The position numbers and the translations under genes are program-made. From Chitinophagaceae bacterium (GTDB lineage: Bacteria; Bacteroidota; Bacteroidia; Chitinophagales; Chitinophagaceae): 64,000 bases of DNA. Location of the stretch: NCBI GenBank assembly GCA_017307735.1, contig JAFKGR010000010.1, forward strand, positions 1 through 64,000. Reading direction: 5' to 3'. Of the stretch, positions 17,828 through 25,513 are shown in pieces (positions within the stretch are counted from its first letter, which is position 1; every line of letters starts with the position of its first letter). Under the pieces are notes generated by a model. That model saw only the letters and a list, made by a program, of their open reading frames with translations, did no database searches and had not been told where the DNA came from.

Positions 17828-19405
17828 ATGAAAAATTTTTTTCTGCTTGCTATCCTCTTTGTATTTACAGGATATTCAACTATGGCCCAGGATGATGAAG
17901 GCTGGAAATATGCTCAAACCATTACAGAGCAAAAATTAAAAAACGTACTTGATGTTATCGCTTCCGCCCAGATGCAGGGCCGTGAAACGGGGACTGAAGG
18001 CCAACGCCGTGCAGCCAGTTACATCGAAAATCAATTTAAGAAAATCGGATTGAAAGCGCCGGAATCTCCTGGCGGGTATCAACAGAAATATTTGTTGTAC
18101 CGTGATTCTGTTACAAATGAAAAAGTCACAATTGGGGGAAAGCCGTTGCAAATAGGAGATGATGTCATTCTGTTGGCAGGGAGTGATTTATCAGGTTCAG
18201 TAAAAGGCAATCAGATTGTATTTGCAGGGTATGGTATCGACGACGCGGCTTATTCAGATTATTCCGGGAAAAACGTCAGGGGAAAAATTGTTGTTGTTCT
18301 CAATGGAGAACCCAAAGTAAATGGAAACTATATCATTAGTGGAACGGACAAAAATTCACCCTGGTCATTTGGGGTCAACCGCAAACTCGCTGCTGCCCAA
18401 AAGTACGGCGCTATTGCATTGGTCTTTATCAATCCGGGAATGGACAAGTTTCCGTCTTACCTGACGAATATGGCCGGAAGAAGTAACCTGTACTTTCCGG
18501 ATCCCGAAGCTAAATCAAGAATCCCTGTGGTATATGGTTTGGGATCATTATTGAATAATTTATTTGGCGATAAAAAAGCAGATCAACTAATAAGTTCATA
18601 TAACAATCTTGCTCCCTTCAATAAAACAATTCTGAATGAAAGAAAAGAAGTGGCTATTGAATACGCTAAGAAACGTTTTTCTGTTCTTGCGTCCAATGTG
18701 ATTGGATATGTGGAAGGTTCTGATTTAAAAGATCAATATGTGTTGGTGACCGGGCATTATGATCACCTCGGAATTCGCAATGGTCAGATTTATTATGGCG
18801 CTGATGACGATGGAAGCGGAACAACGGCTGTGATTGAAATGGCTGCCGCTATGCAACAAGCCAAAAACGAAGGGCATGGCCCGCGCAGAACAGTAGTGTT
18901 TATGACTGTGAGTGGTGAAGAAGAAGGGCTTTGGGGAAGTAAATATTATTCTGAAAATCCGGTGTTTCCGTTGGACAAAACAACTGTTGATTTGAATACG
19001 GATATGGTTGGAAGGCTGGATCCAAACAGGAAAACAGGCGATAGTACCAATTATGTTTACCTGATCGGAAACGATAAGCTGAGCAGTGATCTGGACCCAA
19101 TCAGCAAGGAAGTAAATAAGAAATATCTGAACCTGGAATTAGATTATAAATACAATGATCCCGGCGATCCGGAGAGAATTTATTACAGAAGCGATCATTT
19201 TAATTTTGCCAGAAAGGGGGTGCCGGTTCTTTTCTTTTTTGACGGAATCCATAAAGATTACCATAAACCAACAGACACCATGGAAAAAATCAATTTTGGG
19301 CCGATGATGAAAAGAGTTCGCTATACTTTCCTGCTGGCATGGAATATGGCAAATCGCAATGACATGCTCAAACGGGATATCCCTCTTCCGGAAATGTCGA
19401 GATAA
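17828..19405 (+). CDS. M28 family zinc aminopeptidase, exported
   Basis: This 525-residue protein starts with a signal peptide (MKNFFLLAILFVFTGYSTMAQ). A PA-like insert follows (about 125-260, with IVFAGYGIDDAAYSDYSG and GKIVVVLNGEP). The M28 zinc site is complete: His in VTGHYDHLG, bridging Asp in YYGADDDGSGT, catalytic Glu in SGEEEGLWGS, Asp in DLNTDMVGRLD and His in YRSDHFNFARKGVP. It should cleave N-terminal residues from peptides in the periplasm or outside. The hydrolase gene begins 10 bp after its stop, so the two are probably co-transcribed. Confidence 0.93.
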   Translation: MKNFFLLAILFVFTGYSTMAQDDEGWKYAQTITEQKLKNVLDVIASAQMQGRETGTEGQRRAASYIENQFKKIGLKAPESPGGYQQKYLLYRDSVTNEKVTIGGKPLQIGDDVILLAGSDLSGSVKGNQIVFAGYGIDDAAYSDYSGKNVRGKIVVVLNGEPKVNGNYIISGTDKNSPWSFGVNRKLAAAQKYGAIALVFINPGMDKFPSYLTNMAGRSNLYFPDPEAKSRIPVVYGLGSLLNNLFGDKKADQLISSYNNLAPFNKTILNERKEVAIEYAKKRFSVLASNVIGYVEGSDLKDQYVLVTGHYDHLGIRNGQIYYGADDDGSGTTAVIEMAAAMQQAKNEGHGPRRTVVFMTVSGEEEGLWGSKYYSENPVFPLDKTTVDLNTDMVGRLDPNRKTGDSTNYVYLIGNDKLSSDLDPISKEVNKKYLNLELDYKYNDPGDPERIYYRSDHFNFARKGVPVLFFFDGIHKDYHKPTDTMEKINFGPMMKRVRYTFLLAWNMANRNDMLKRDIPLPEMSR

Positions 19406-19415
19406 AAAATTAAAT

Positions 19416-20663
19416 ATGAAAAAAGCCCTTATTCCGTTTTTCCTGCTGTTGTGCTCATTCTCCTATGGACAAAACTTTTCCGGTGATTGGGAAGGGATGC
19501 TTTCGGTTGGAGGGAATAAACTTCCCCTGGTCTTTCATCTTAAAAATGGAGATACAGATTCTTTGACAGGTACGTGGGACAGCCCGATGCAGGGTGCATC
19601 AGGGCTAAGTTTTACCATGTTAAAAACAAAAGGAGACAGCGTATTTGCCGAAGTGAAGAATATCGGAGCATCGTTTACCGGAAAGCTGGTTTCTCCGGAT
19701 TCTATTTCAGGAGACTGGAGACAGAGCGGGGTTTCATTTCCACTTGGAATGAAAAAAGGGAAAGAAGCCACACAATCACCCAACAAAAATGAGCATGAAA
19801 TCGACATTCCGGCTTTTGGAAAAATTAAATTGAGCGGCTCGCTGATTTCAAAGATTAAAACAAACCCGCTGGTTATTATTATAGCCGGATCTGGTCCCAC
19901 CGACCGGAATGGGAATAGCCCGCTGGGTGTTCACGCTGATACCTATCTGCAACTTGCCAATTCGCTGGACAGCCAGAATATCAGTTCCTTCAGATACGAT
20001 AAAAGGGGCATTGGGAAGAGTGCTTACAGCGGAATGAAAGAATCAGATTTAAGATTTGATGATTATGTGAATGATGTGGACAGTATTGTTCAGTTTTTCA
20101 AGCGAGATGGTTATTCCAGAATATTTTTGGCAGGGCACAGTGAGGGTTCATTGTTGGGGATGATTGCAGCAGCGAAGGAAAAGGTGAATGGGTATATTTC
20201 TGTTTCCGGAGTAGGTGTTCCTGCAGGAGAAATTATCAAGAAACAGCTTTCAGGCAAAGTGGGCGGAATTGCAGATTCTACGATTGATAGGATTGTTGAC
20301 AATCTGGAAGATGGACATGAAGTGAAAAATGTGCCCGCAGCATTGACAAATATTTTCAGGCCATCCATTCAGCCTTACCTGATAAACTGGTTTAGTTATG
20401 ATCCGGCAAATGAGATTAAGAAAGTCAATTGCCCGATACTTATTTTGCAGGGCACCTGCGATATCCAGGTTGGGGTTGACAATGCAAAAGACTTGTATGA
20501 TGAGGCAAAAAATGCAGAATTAAAAATTATTCAGAATATGAGTCATGTATTGAAAGATGCCGGAAAGGATTGTGAGAATCAGCAGAGAACATATATAGAT
20601 AATAGCATTCCTGTTTCTCCTGAACTGATTAAAGTTATTGTGCAATTTGTAAAGATCCATTAA
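19416..20663 (+). CDS. Exported alpha/beta hydrolase with N-terminal beta domain
   Basis: The protein of about 415 residues begins with a signal peptide (MKKALIPFFLLLCSFSYGQ). Residues about 20-125 form a beta-rich module (FSGDWEGMLSVGGNKLPLVFHL) often found ahead of these Bacteroidota hydrolases. The alpha/beta hydrolase fold follows, with oxyanion region IIIAGSGPTDRNGNS, nucleophile elbow AGHSEGS, an Asp in ILQGTCDIQV and the catalytic His in NMSHVLKDAG. ATG 19416 is chosen because it opens the signal peptide; the frame is open from 19359, which overlaps the peptidase gene. Substrate is unknown; ester or peptide hydrolysis is likely. Confidence 0.87.
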   Translation: MKKALIPFFLLLCSFSYGQNFSGDWEGMLSVGGNKLPLVFHLKNGDTDSLTGTWDSPMQGASGLSFTMLKTKGDSVFAEVKNIGASFTGKLVSPDSISGDWRQSGVSFPLGMKKGKEATQSPNKNEHEIDIPAFGKIKLSGSLISKIKTNPLVIIIAGSGPTDRNGNSPLGVHADTYLQLANSLDSQNISSFRYDKRGIGKSAYSGMKESDLRFDDYVNDVDSIVQFFKRDGYSRIFLAGHSEGSLLGMIAAAKEKVNGYISVSGVGVPAGEIIKKQLSGKVGGIADSTIDRIVDNLEDGHEVKNVPAALTNIFRPSIQPYLINWFSYDPANEIKKVNCPILILQGTCDIQVGVDNAKDLYDEAKNAELKIIQNMSHVLKDAGKDCENQQRTYIDNSIPVSPELIKVIVQFVKIH

Positions 20664-20728
20664 AGCGGCGTGAGATAAGTTTAAATTAATTTTTTCAGGC
20701 AGGAATCATGTTTATCGCTCATTTATCC

Positions 20729-20736
20729 TACATTTG
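20729..20736 (+). promoter_or_regulatory. -7 promoter box of rpmE2
   Basis: TACATTTG matches TAnnTTTG exactly. A start about 7 bp further gives a leader of roughly 50 nt before rpmE2, containing the hairpin at 20754-20781. No exact -33 TTTG is seen. Confidence 0.55.
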
Positions 20737-20753
20737 CACTCCTTTTTTAAAAT

Positions 20754-20781
20754 TCATGGAGACCCACCGGGTTAGCCATGA
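20754..20781 (+). promoter_or_regulatory. Leader hairpin of rpmE2, possible autoregulatory site
   Basis: TCATGG (20754-20759) pairs with CCATGA (20776-20781), and inside it ACCC pairs with GGGT around a three-base loop ACC. The two stems are perfect and separated by a small internal loop. The hairpin lies 15 bp before the rpmE2 start in the predicted leader. Leaders of ribosomal protein genes often bind the protein itself; that role here is inference. Confidence 0.45.
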
Positions 20782-20796
20782 CAAAATAAAAATGAT

Positions 20797-21048
20797 ATGA
20801 AAAAAGAAATTCATCCGGGTAATTACAGATTCGTCGTGTTCCGCGATATGAGCAACGGGTTTTCCTTTCTGAGCCGTTCTACTGCAGAGAGTAAGGAAAA
20901 AGTTAAGTGGGAGGATGGCAATGAATATCCGCTTATCAAATTGGAAATTTCGAATATGTCACATCCATTCTACACAGGTAAAAATGTGATGGTTGATACA
21001 GCCGGGCGTATTGATAAGTTCAATAAACGTTACGCAAAGAAGAAATAA
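20797..21048 (+). CDS. rpmE2: 50S ribosomal protein L31 type B
   Basis: The 83-residue protein begins [24 protein letters not shown] and ends [26 protein letters not shown], the pattern of type B L31. It lacks the CxxC zinc-binding cysteines of type A L31, so it is the zinc-independent form. It has its own promoter and leader hairpin and is followed by a terminator-like hairpin at 21086, so it appears monocistronic. Confidence 0.96.
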   Translation: MKKEIHPGNYRFVVFRDMSNGFSFLSRSTAESKEKVKWEDGNEYPLIKLEISNMSHPFYTGKNVMVDTAGRIDKFNKRYAKKK

Positions 21049-21085
21049 TCAGAAGGGAAATTCTGATTTACTATAAATTGTTTTG

Positions 21086-21120
21086 ATTCCGGATGCGATG
21101 ATTGCTCCGGAATTTTCTTT
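21086..21120 (+). terminator. Intrinsic terminator after rpmE2
   Basis: ATTCCGGA pairs with TCCGGAAT (8 bp, loop of 12) and is followed by TTTCTTTT. It begins 38 bp after the rpmE2 stop codon. Confidence 0.65.
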
Positions 21121-21129
21121 TAACCCAAA

Positions 21130-21278
21130 TTTTGCAGTTGGCTGCAAAACGACTAATAAAGCCTAATGCTCAAATAAAATATTTTCGCAAAGGCTTTCTA
21201 AGTCGGGGTTACCGGGATGCTTCCCATAACCCCTTACGAACTTTGCAGTAGCTTTTAGTGCTACTGCAAAATCCCGGT
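21130..21278. ncRNA. Hairpin-rich noncoding region, candidate structured RNA or palindromic repeat
   Basis: No gene is seen here, but four stems follow one another: TTTTGCAG/CTGCAAAA (21130-21149, loop TTGG), AAAGCC/GGCTTT (21158-21197), GGGGTTA plus GGGA with TCCC plus TAACCCC (21205-21233), and the perfect 11-bp TTTGCAGTAGC/GCTACTGCAAA (21242-21270, loop of 7). A further pairing ACCGGGA (21211-21217) with TCCCGGT (21272-21278) would exclude the third stem and enclose the fourth. The first and last hairpins share the ends TTTGCAG and CTGCAAA. It may be a small RNA, a switch-like leader of the 35-codon gene downstream, or a mobile palindromic repeat; none is proven. Confidence 0.4.
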
Positions 21279-21344
21279 TTAATAATATTCCGGTTCTTAT
21301 TTTGATTTCCAAAGGGATTGCCATAGGTTTATGAAAAATATTCT

Positions 21345-21452
21345 ATGAACCTGATCCCCACCATGGTCTTAATTATTTTATCAATTGCAGGCGGGGCTTT
21401 TTTGTATAAGTTGGTTAAAATAGCTAAGAGAAAGTCAGAAACAGAAAAATAA
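21345..21452 (+). CDS. Small single-span membrane protein, 35 residues
   Basis: ATG 21345 opens 35 codons ending TAA at 21452. The product MNLIPTMVLIIL... has one hydrophobic helix (about residues 5-23) followed by a basic tail (YKLVKIAKRKSETEK), so it would insert with its C-terminus in the cytosol by the positive-inside rule. No known family is recognised. It stands alone between the hairpin-rich region and the GlmU-like gene. From 21453 to 21705 nothing further is seen except TATTTTCG near 21690, a near match to a -7 box. Confidence 0.4.
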   Translation: MNLIPTMVLIILSIAGGAFLYKLVKIAKRKSETEK

Positions 21453-21705
21453 GTTTTTGGTTTTTAAACATCTGTTTTCCCAGACTTGTTTGCAAACGGT
21501 ACAATGCCTGGTCGGGCAGGATAAACGGCAGAAGAATTGTTATAAAATAAATCGGATTGGAAAATTTACATCAGAAAACAAATCGGAAGGATTTTTATTG
21601 AGAGATGGCGGTTAATGAATGCAATCCCAAATTTAAAAATGGTGCCAGGGCAAAAATCAATCAGGCAATCAATCCAATCACTTCTATTTTTATTATTTTC
21701 GTTGC

Positions 21706-22731
21706 ATGACCATTTTGCTGGATGATCTTTCCTGTAAAAAAGATTTTTTTCCCTTCGGACAGTTAAAGAGTGTGGCGCATATCCGGATTGGGATGCTTAC
21801 TATTCTGGAAAAATGGCAGTTTTATTTTGGTCCCCATGTTTTGCTCAAATCAGAAAATCCTGATTTGCAAAAAGCAGATTTCAATATCACCGCCAATCAT
21901 GTTCCTTCATTGTCTTCACTTAAAAAATTAGTTAAAGAAGGAGTATGGAAAGAAGACGGAACCACTCTCAATAACCCGGCCGATATTTTCAAAAACAACG
22001 ATTGGGCATTGCGGCAGGATTTTGCCATGATTACCGAAGGAAAAGAAAGTGAAACGGTTGACAGAGAAATAAAAATTTCGGGCAAGGAAAATGTTTTTAT
22101 TGAAAAAGGAGCACGGCTGTCATTTTGTACCATCAACGGAAACAGCGGGCCGGTTTATATTTCACGTGATTCTGTAGTGATGGAAGGAGCTATGATACGC
22201 GGGCCTTTTTTTTGCGGAAATAATTCGGTAGTGAAAATGGGAGCGAAGATTTATGGAGCTACTACGCTTGGCCCCTGTTGCATGGCAGGCGGAGAGATAA
22301 AAAATTCCGTTCTTATGGGATATTCCAATAAAGCGCACGATGGATATTTGGGAGATTCGGTACTGGGTGAATGGTGCAACCTGGGAGCAGGAACCAGCAA
22401 CAGCAATTTGAAAAATAATGCATCAGAAGTCAGTGTCCGATTTGGGAAGGAAGTGACTTCTGTCCGTGCCGGCATCAAGTGCGGATTGATTATGGGAGAT
22501 TACAGCCGCAGTGCCATCAATACTTCATTTAATACGGGATCTGTCGTTGGCGTATGTTCGAATATCATACAGAAAACACCGGAAAAGTTTACAGATAATT
22601 TTACCTGGGGAAATGAACCTTACGAATTGGACAAAGTGATCCGTGACATTCATAACTGGAAAAAACTGAAAGGTTTTGAAATAACAGAAGAAGAAATTTT
22701 ATCAATTAAAAATTTATACAACAAATCATGA
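21706..22731 (+). CDS. GlmU-like sugar nucleotidyltransferase/acetyltransferase (Bacteroidota type)
   Basis: This 341-residue protein resembles the alternative GlmU family of Bacteroidota. The N-terminal third (about 1-130) is a reduced nucleotidyltransferase-like domain in which the canonical LAAGxGTRM signature is absent (it begins MTILLDDLSCKKDFFPFGQ). The C-terminal part (about 130-300) is a left-handed beta-helix of acyltransferase type with hexapeptide character (VYISRDSVVMEGAMIRGPFFCGNNSVVKMGAKIYGATTLGPCCMAGGEIKNSVLMGYSNKAHDGYLGDSVLGEWCNLGAGT; quoted in pieces across about 145-225). It would supply or modify UDP-GlcNAc-type sugars. The stop overlaps the tpiA start as ATGA. Confidence 0.75.
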   Translation: MTILLDDLSCKKDFFPFGQLKSVAHIRIGMLTILEKWQFYFGPHVLLKSENPDLQKADFNITANHVPSLSSLKKLVKEGVWKEDGTTLNNPADIFKNNDWALRQDFAMITEGKESETVDREIKISGKENVFIEKGARLSFCTINGNSGPVYISRDSVVMEGAMIRGPFFCGNNSVVKMGAKIYGATTLGPCCMAGGEIKNSVLMGYSNKAHDGYLGDSVLGEWCNLGAGTSNSNLKNNASEVSVRFGKEVTSVRAGIKCGLIMGDYSRSAINTSFNTGSVVGVCSNIIQKTPEKFTDNFTWGNEPYELDKVIRDIHNWKKLKGFEITEEEILSIKNLYNKS

Positions 22732-23492
22732 GGAAACAAATTGCGGCAGCCAACTGGAAGATGAACTGCACATTGAATGAGGCCAAAGAATTATTGCAGT
22801 CGTTGGGAAATAAAAAAATAAAATGGAATCCGGATCATCAGTCTGTCATTGCTGTTCCCTATCCGTATCTGCTTATTGCAAAAGAATACCTCGAAAAAGA
22901 TCCTCATTTTTTTGTGTCGGCGCAAAATGTTTACACCAAACATTCCGGAGCATATACCGGCGAAGTGAGCGCAGCTATGTTGCAATCGTGTGGCGTGACA
23001 CACGTAATTATCGGACACAGCGAACGCAGAGGATATTTTCAGGAATCGAATGACATGCTCGCGGAAAAAATGGATGCTTCATTAGCTCACAATTTGATTC
23101 CCATTTTCTGTTGTGGGGAGGCTCTTGACATCAGAGAAGCAGGTGCCCAAAATGATTTTGTGGAAAAACAAATCAGGGAAAGCCTTTTTCACCTGGATGA
23201 AAATCAGATTCAAAAAGTAATTGTAGCCTATGAACCGATCTGGGCTATTGGCACAGGCAAAACAGCTTCATCAGCACAAGCGCAGGAAATGCATGCATAT
23301 ATCCGCTCCGTGATAGCAGAAAAATTTGGAAAAGAAATTTCTGAAAATATTTCTATCCTCTATGGGGGCAGCGTCAAGCCCTCCAACGCTTCCGAAATCT
23401 TTTCTCAACCTGATGTGGATGGAGGTCTTGTCGGCGGAGCATCCTTGAATGCAGATGAATTTGAAAAAATTATCAACAGCCTGAAATCATAG
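22728..23492 (+). CDS. tpiA: Triose-phosphate isomerase
   Basis: TpiA interconverts dihydroxyacetone phosphate and glyceraldehyde-3-phosphate in glycolysis. The 254-residue protein has all landmarks: AANWKMN (substrate Asn and Lys) at the N-terminus, HVIIGHSERRGYF (electrophile His), VIVAYEPIWAIGTGKTA (catalytic Glu) and ILYGGSVKPSNA with GGLVGGASL for phosphate binding. The start overlaps the upstream GlmU-like gene by 4 bp, indicating translational coupling. Confidence 0.98.
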   Translation: MRKQIAAANWKMNCTLNEAKELLQSLGNKKIKWNPDHQSVIAVPYPYLLIAKEYLEKDPHFFVSAQNVYTKHSGAYTGEVSAAMLQSCGVTHVIIGHSERRGYFQESNDMLAEKMDASLAHNLIPIFCCGEALDIREAGAQNDFVEKQIRESLFHLDENQIQKVIVAYEPIWAIGTGKTASSAQAQEMHAYIRSVIAEKFGKEISENISILYGGSVKPSNASEIFSQPDVDGGLVGGASLNADEFEKIINSLKS

Positions 23493-23558
23493 AAAACAAT
23501 TTGGATTAGAACTGTTTTTATTATGATGGCTGACCTTTGAAAAAAGAGGGAAAATGGC

Positions 23559-23588
23559 TTTGATTCAGACATGGATTGTTTATCTTTA
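23559..23588 (+). promoter_or_regulatory. Promoter of the PorP/SprF gene
   Basis: TTTG (23559-23562), an 18-bp spacer and TATCTTTA (23581-23588) match the Bacteroidota promoter except for the final base of the -7 box. The predicted start is about 14 bp before ATG 23609, which supports that ATG over the in-frame codon at 23576 that overlaps the promoter. Confidence 0.6.
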
Positions 23589-23608
23589 ATTTTCTTTTCT
23601 GCCCGGTT

Positions 23609-24622
23609 ATGAAAATAATTGCCCCTCTTACCATACTGATGCTCCTGTGTTTCACTGCCAAAGTCAATGCACAAGATCCGCACTTCTCGCAGTTCTTTGC
23701 TTCCCCCCTGACATTAAATCCTGCATTAACCGGCAAGTTTGATGGCAATTTGAGAGTGGCAGGAAATTACAGAAATCAATGGCCTGCACTGAATAACGTT
23801 TATACCACTTATACGGTAAGTGTGGATTTCAGGATAATGAAAAATCATATACCATCCAATGATACCTGGGGAGTTGGAATCCTTGCATTAAAGGATCAGG
23901 CGGGAGGAAATATCCTGACAGATAATTATGTTGCGTTGAGCACATCATATCACAAAGCATTGGATGAAGACGGATTTCAACAAATAGGTATTGGATTTCA
24001 GGGATCCTATGGGCAAAAGCGTTTGGATCAATCGAAATTGTATTTCGAAGATATGCTCACTCCTTTCGGCTTTACCGGAATTACGCAGGAGGTTTTCAAT
24101 AATCAGAATCTGAATGTAAGTTATCTCGATCTGAATGCAGGAATTTTATATTCCGGTTCAACATCTGACGATAATAATTTTTATGTGGGTGCATCCATGT
24201 ATCATATTAACCGGCCCAGGGAAAGTTTTATGGCTGCCGACTGGAGTATTGGTACCCGTGCAACGGTTCATGCCGGAGGATTTTTTCCGGTAGCTGACAA
24301 TGTCAGGTTTCATGCAAGCGGAATTTTTCAGGTGCAGAATAAAGCTACGGAAACTGTTATCGGCGGGGCATTTGCGGCCGCCATTGATCAGCAAAGTGAA
24401 AATCCTTCCAATGTATATTTCGGATCGTGGTTCAGGTTTAATGATGCACTGATTCCTTATGTCGGGTTGGAATTTTCGGGGATGCGGATCGGGGCAACCT
24501 ACGATATAAACATTTCAAGTTTGCGCCCGGCTTCACAAAGCAGAGGTGGAATGGAATTGTCATTGATCTATGTAAAAAGGCCATCCGAAGGTGGAAGAGG
24601 AATCCCCTGCCCGGTCTTTTAG
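23609..24622 (+). CDS. PorP/SprF family outer membrane protein
   Basis: The protein of about 337 residues has a signal peptide (MKIIAPLTILMLLCFTAKVNAQ) and directly after it the family hallmark DPHFSQFFASPLTLNPALTGKFDGNLRVAGNYRNQW, followed by repeated amphipathic beta-strands to the C-terminus. PorP/SprF proteins sit in the outer membrane, and some anchor T9SS components or adhesins to the surface. Most Bacteroidota carry several paralogues, usually beside the secreted protein they serve; here none of the immediate neighbours is an obvious T9SS substrate. Confidence 0.88.
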   Translation: MKIIAPLTILMLLCFTAKVNAQDPHFSQFFASPLTLNPALTGKFDGNLRVAGNYRNQWPALNNVYTTYTVSVDFRIMKNHIPSNDTWGVGILALKDQAGGNILTDNYVALSTSYHKALDEDGFQQIGIGFQGSYGQKRLDQSKLYFEDMLTPFGFTGITQEVFNNQNLNVSYLDLNAGILYSGSTSDDNNFYVGASMYHINRPRESFMAADWSIGTRATVHAGGFFPVADNVRFHASGIFQVQNKATETVIGGAFAAAIDQQSENPSNVYFGSWFRFNDALIPYVGLEFSGMRIGATYDINISSLRPASQSRGGMELSLIYVKRPSEGGRGIPCPVF

Positions 24623-24702
24623 CGTTTTACTTTCGCAGTTTACAGGAAGAATTTTTGCAGGAAAAGAATTTTTTTGGGATTTATTAAAAACCAGGAACAG
24701 CT

Positions 24703-25188
24703 ATGTACAATTTCAGAGGTTTGATTTTCGAATTTTCTTTTTTGTTGATTTTTCTTGTTGTGGCGATTTTATTTATTAGAACCTTGCAAAATACCTTGCT
24801 GTCTATTTCTCCTGAGAACAGGCAAATAAAACCTCCGGCAGTCTGGCGGATATTAATTCCCATCTATAATTTTTATTTTGTTTTTGTTTTGGTTGACGGG
24901 ATTTCAGATTCAATACAGGCTCACCTCGAAAGTGCAGGTGAAGAAGTAAATAGCAGGCCTGCTCATGAAATCGGAAGGGTTTGGGCCGTGCTCTTTTTTG
25001 TGTTTTATCTATTGCGGATATTCGAGTTGAACCCTTTGGATGAATTGGCTTTGGTGGCCACTTTGGTTTGTTTTATTATTTATTGGAAATCCGTTTCGAA
25101 TTACAAAAAAAAGATTGAGCAGTCTCCTGAATTGTTTTTAGATGCCGAAAAAGAACAAATGCTGTCCGGCGATAACCCGGCTACCTGA
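24703..25188 (+). CDS. Integral membrane protein of unknown function
   Basis: This 161-residue protein is not recognised. It has hydrophobic stretches at about residues 9-28 (FEFSFLLIFLVVAILFIRTL), 45-65 (VWRILIPIYNFYFVFVLVDGI), 88-108 and 112-128, separated by charged loops, and a hydrophilic tail. The segment WRILIPIYNFYFVFVL resembles that of small Bacteroidota membrane proteins of the DUF4328 type, but the match is weak. Its last 8 bp overlap the convergent Rieske gene. Confidence 0.6.
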   Translation: MYNFRGLIFEFSFLLIFLVVAILFIRTLQNTLLSISPENRQIKPPAVWRILIPIYNFYFVFVLVDGISDSIQAHLESAGEEVNSRPAHEIGRVWAVLFFVFYLLRIFELNPLDELALVATLVCFIIYWKSVSNYKKKIEQSPELFLDAEKEQMLSGDNPAT

Positions 25189-25510
25189 AATTGATATAGA
25201 TTCCATCGGCTTCTTTCCTTACCGGATACACCTTCAGGAAATACCCCTCGTTGAAAGCATCTCTTCCCCTTTTCAAATTGAACTTGTAATGATGCCTCGA
25301 ACAGGTGAGGATACAATGGCTGTCGACAGATCCGGTGACTTCCAGCGGAGCGCCTGCATGGGGGCATTTTTCATTGCATGCGTGCAAACCTTCCGTTGTT
25401 TTGATGATGCAGATTTCTTTATTTTCAATGCTGACCAAAGCAATTCCATTTTCATTCCATTGAAGTGAATTTTCATCGTCAGCTATTTTTATCCAATGAT
25501 TCGTTTCCAT
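25181..25510 (-). CDS. Rieske [2Fe-2S] ferredoxin-like protein
   Basis: This 109-residue protein contains the two halves of a Rieske site: CPHAGAPL (Cys and His ligands) and CSRHHYKF (C-x2-H), 18 residues apart. No signal peptide or membrane helix is seen, so it is a soluble cytosolic Rieske ferredoxin, similar in size to NirD-like or dioxygenase-associated ferredoxins. It lies 3 bp downstream of hflX on the same strand and shares its transcript; no partner oxygenase is present nearby, so its electron acceptor is unknown. Confidence 0.85.
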   Translation of the reverse strand: METNHWIKIADDENSLQWNENGIALVSIENKEICIIKTTEGLHACNEKCPHAGAPLEVTGSVDSHCILTCSRHHYKFNLKRGRDAFNEGYFLKVYPVRKEADGIYINFR

Positions 25511-25513
25511 TTC

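Noticed and set aside
21120-21300. Integron attC site
   Set aside because: The hairpins are attC-like in outline, but no RYYYAAC/GTTRRRY core pair brackets them and no integrase or cassette genes are nearby.
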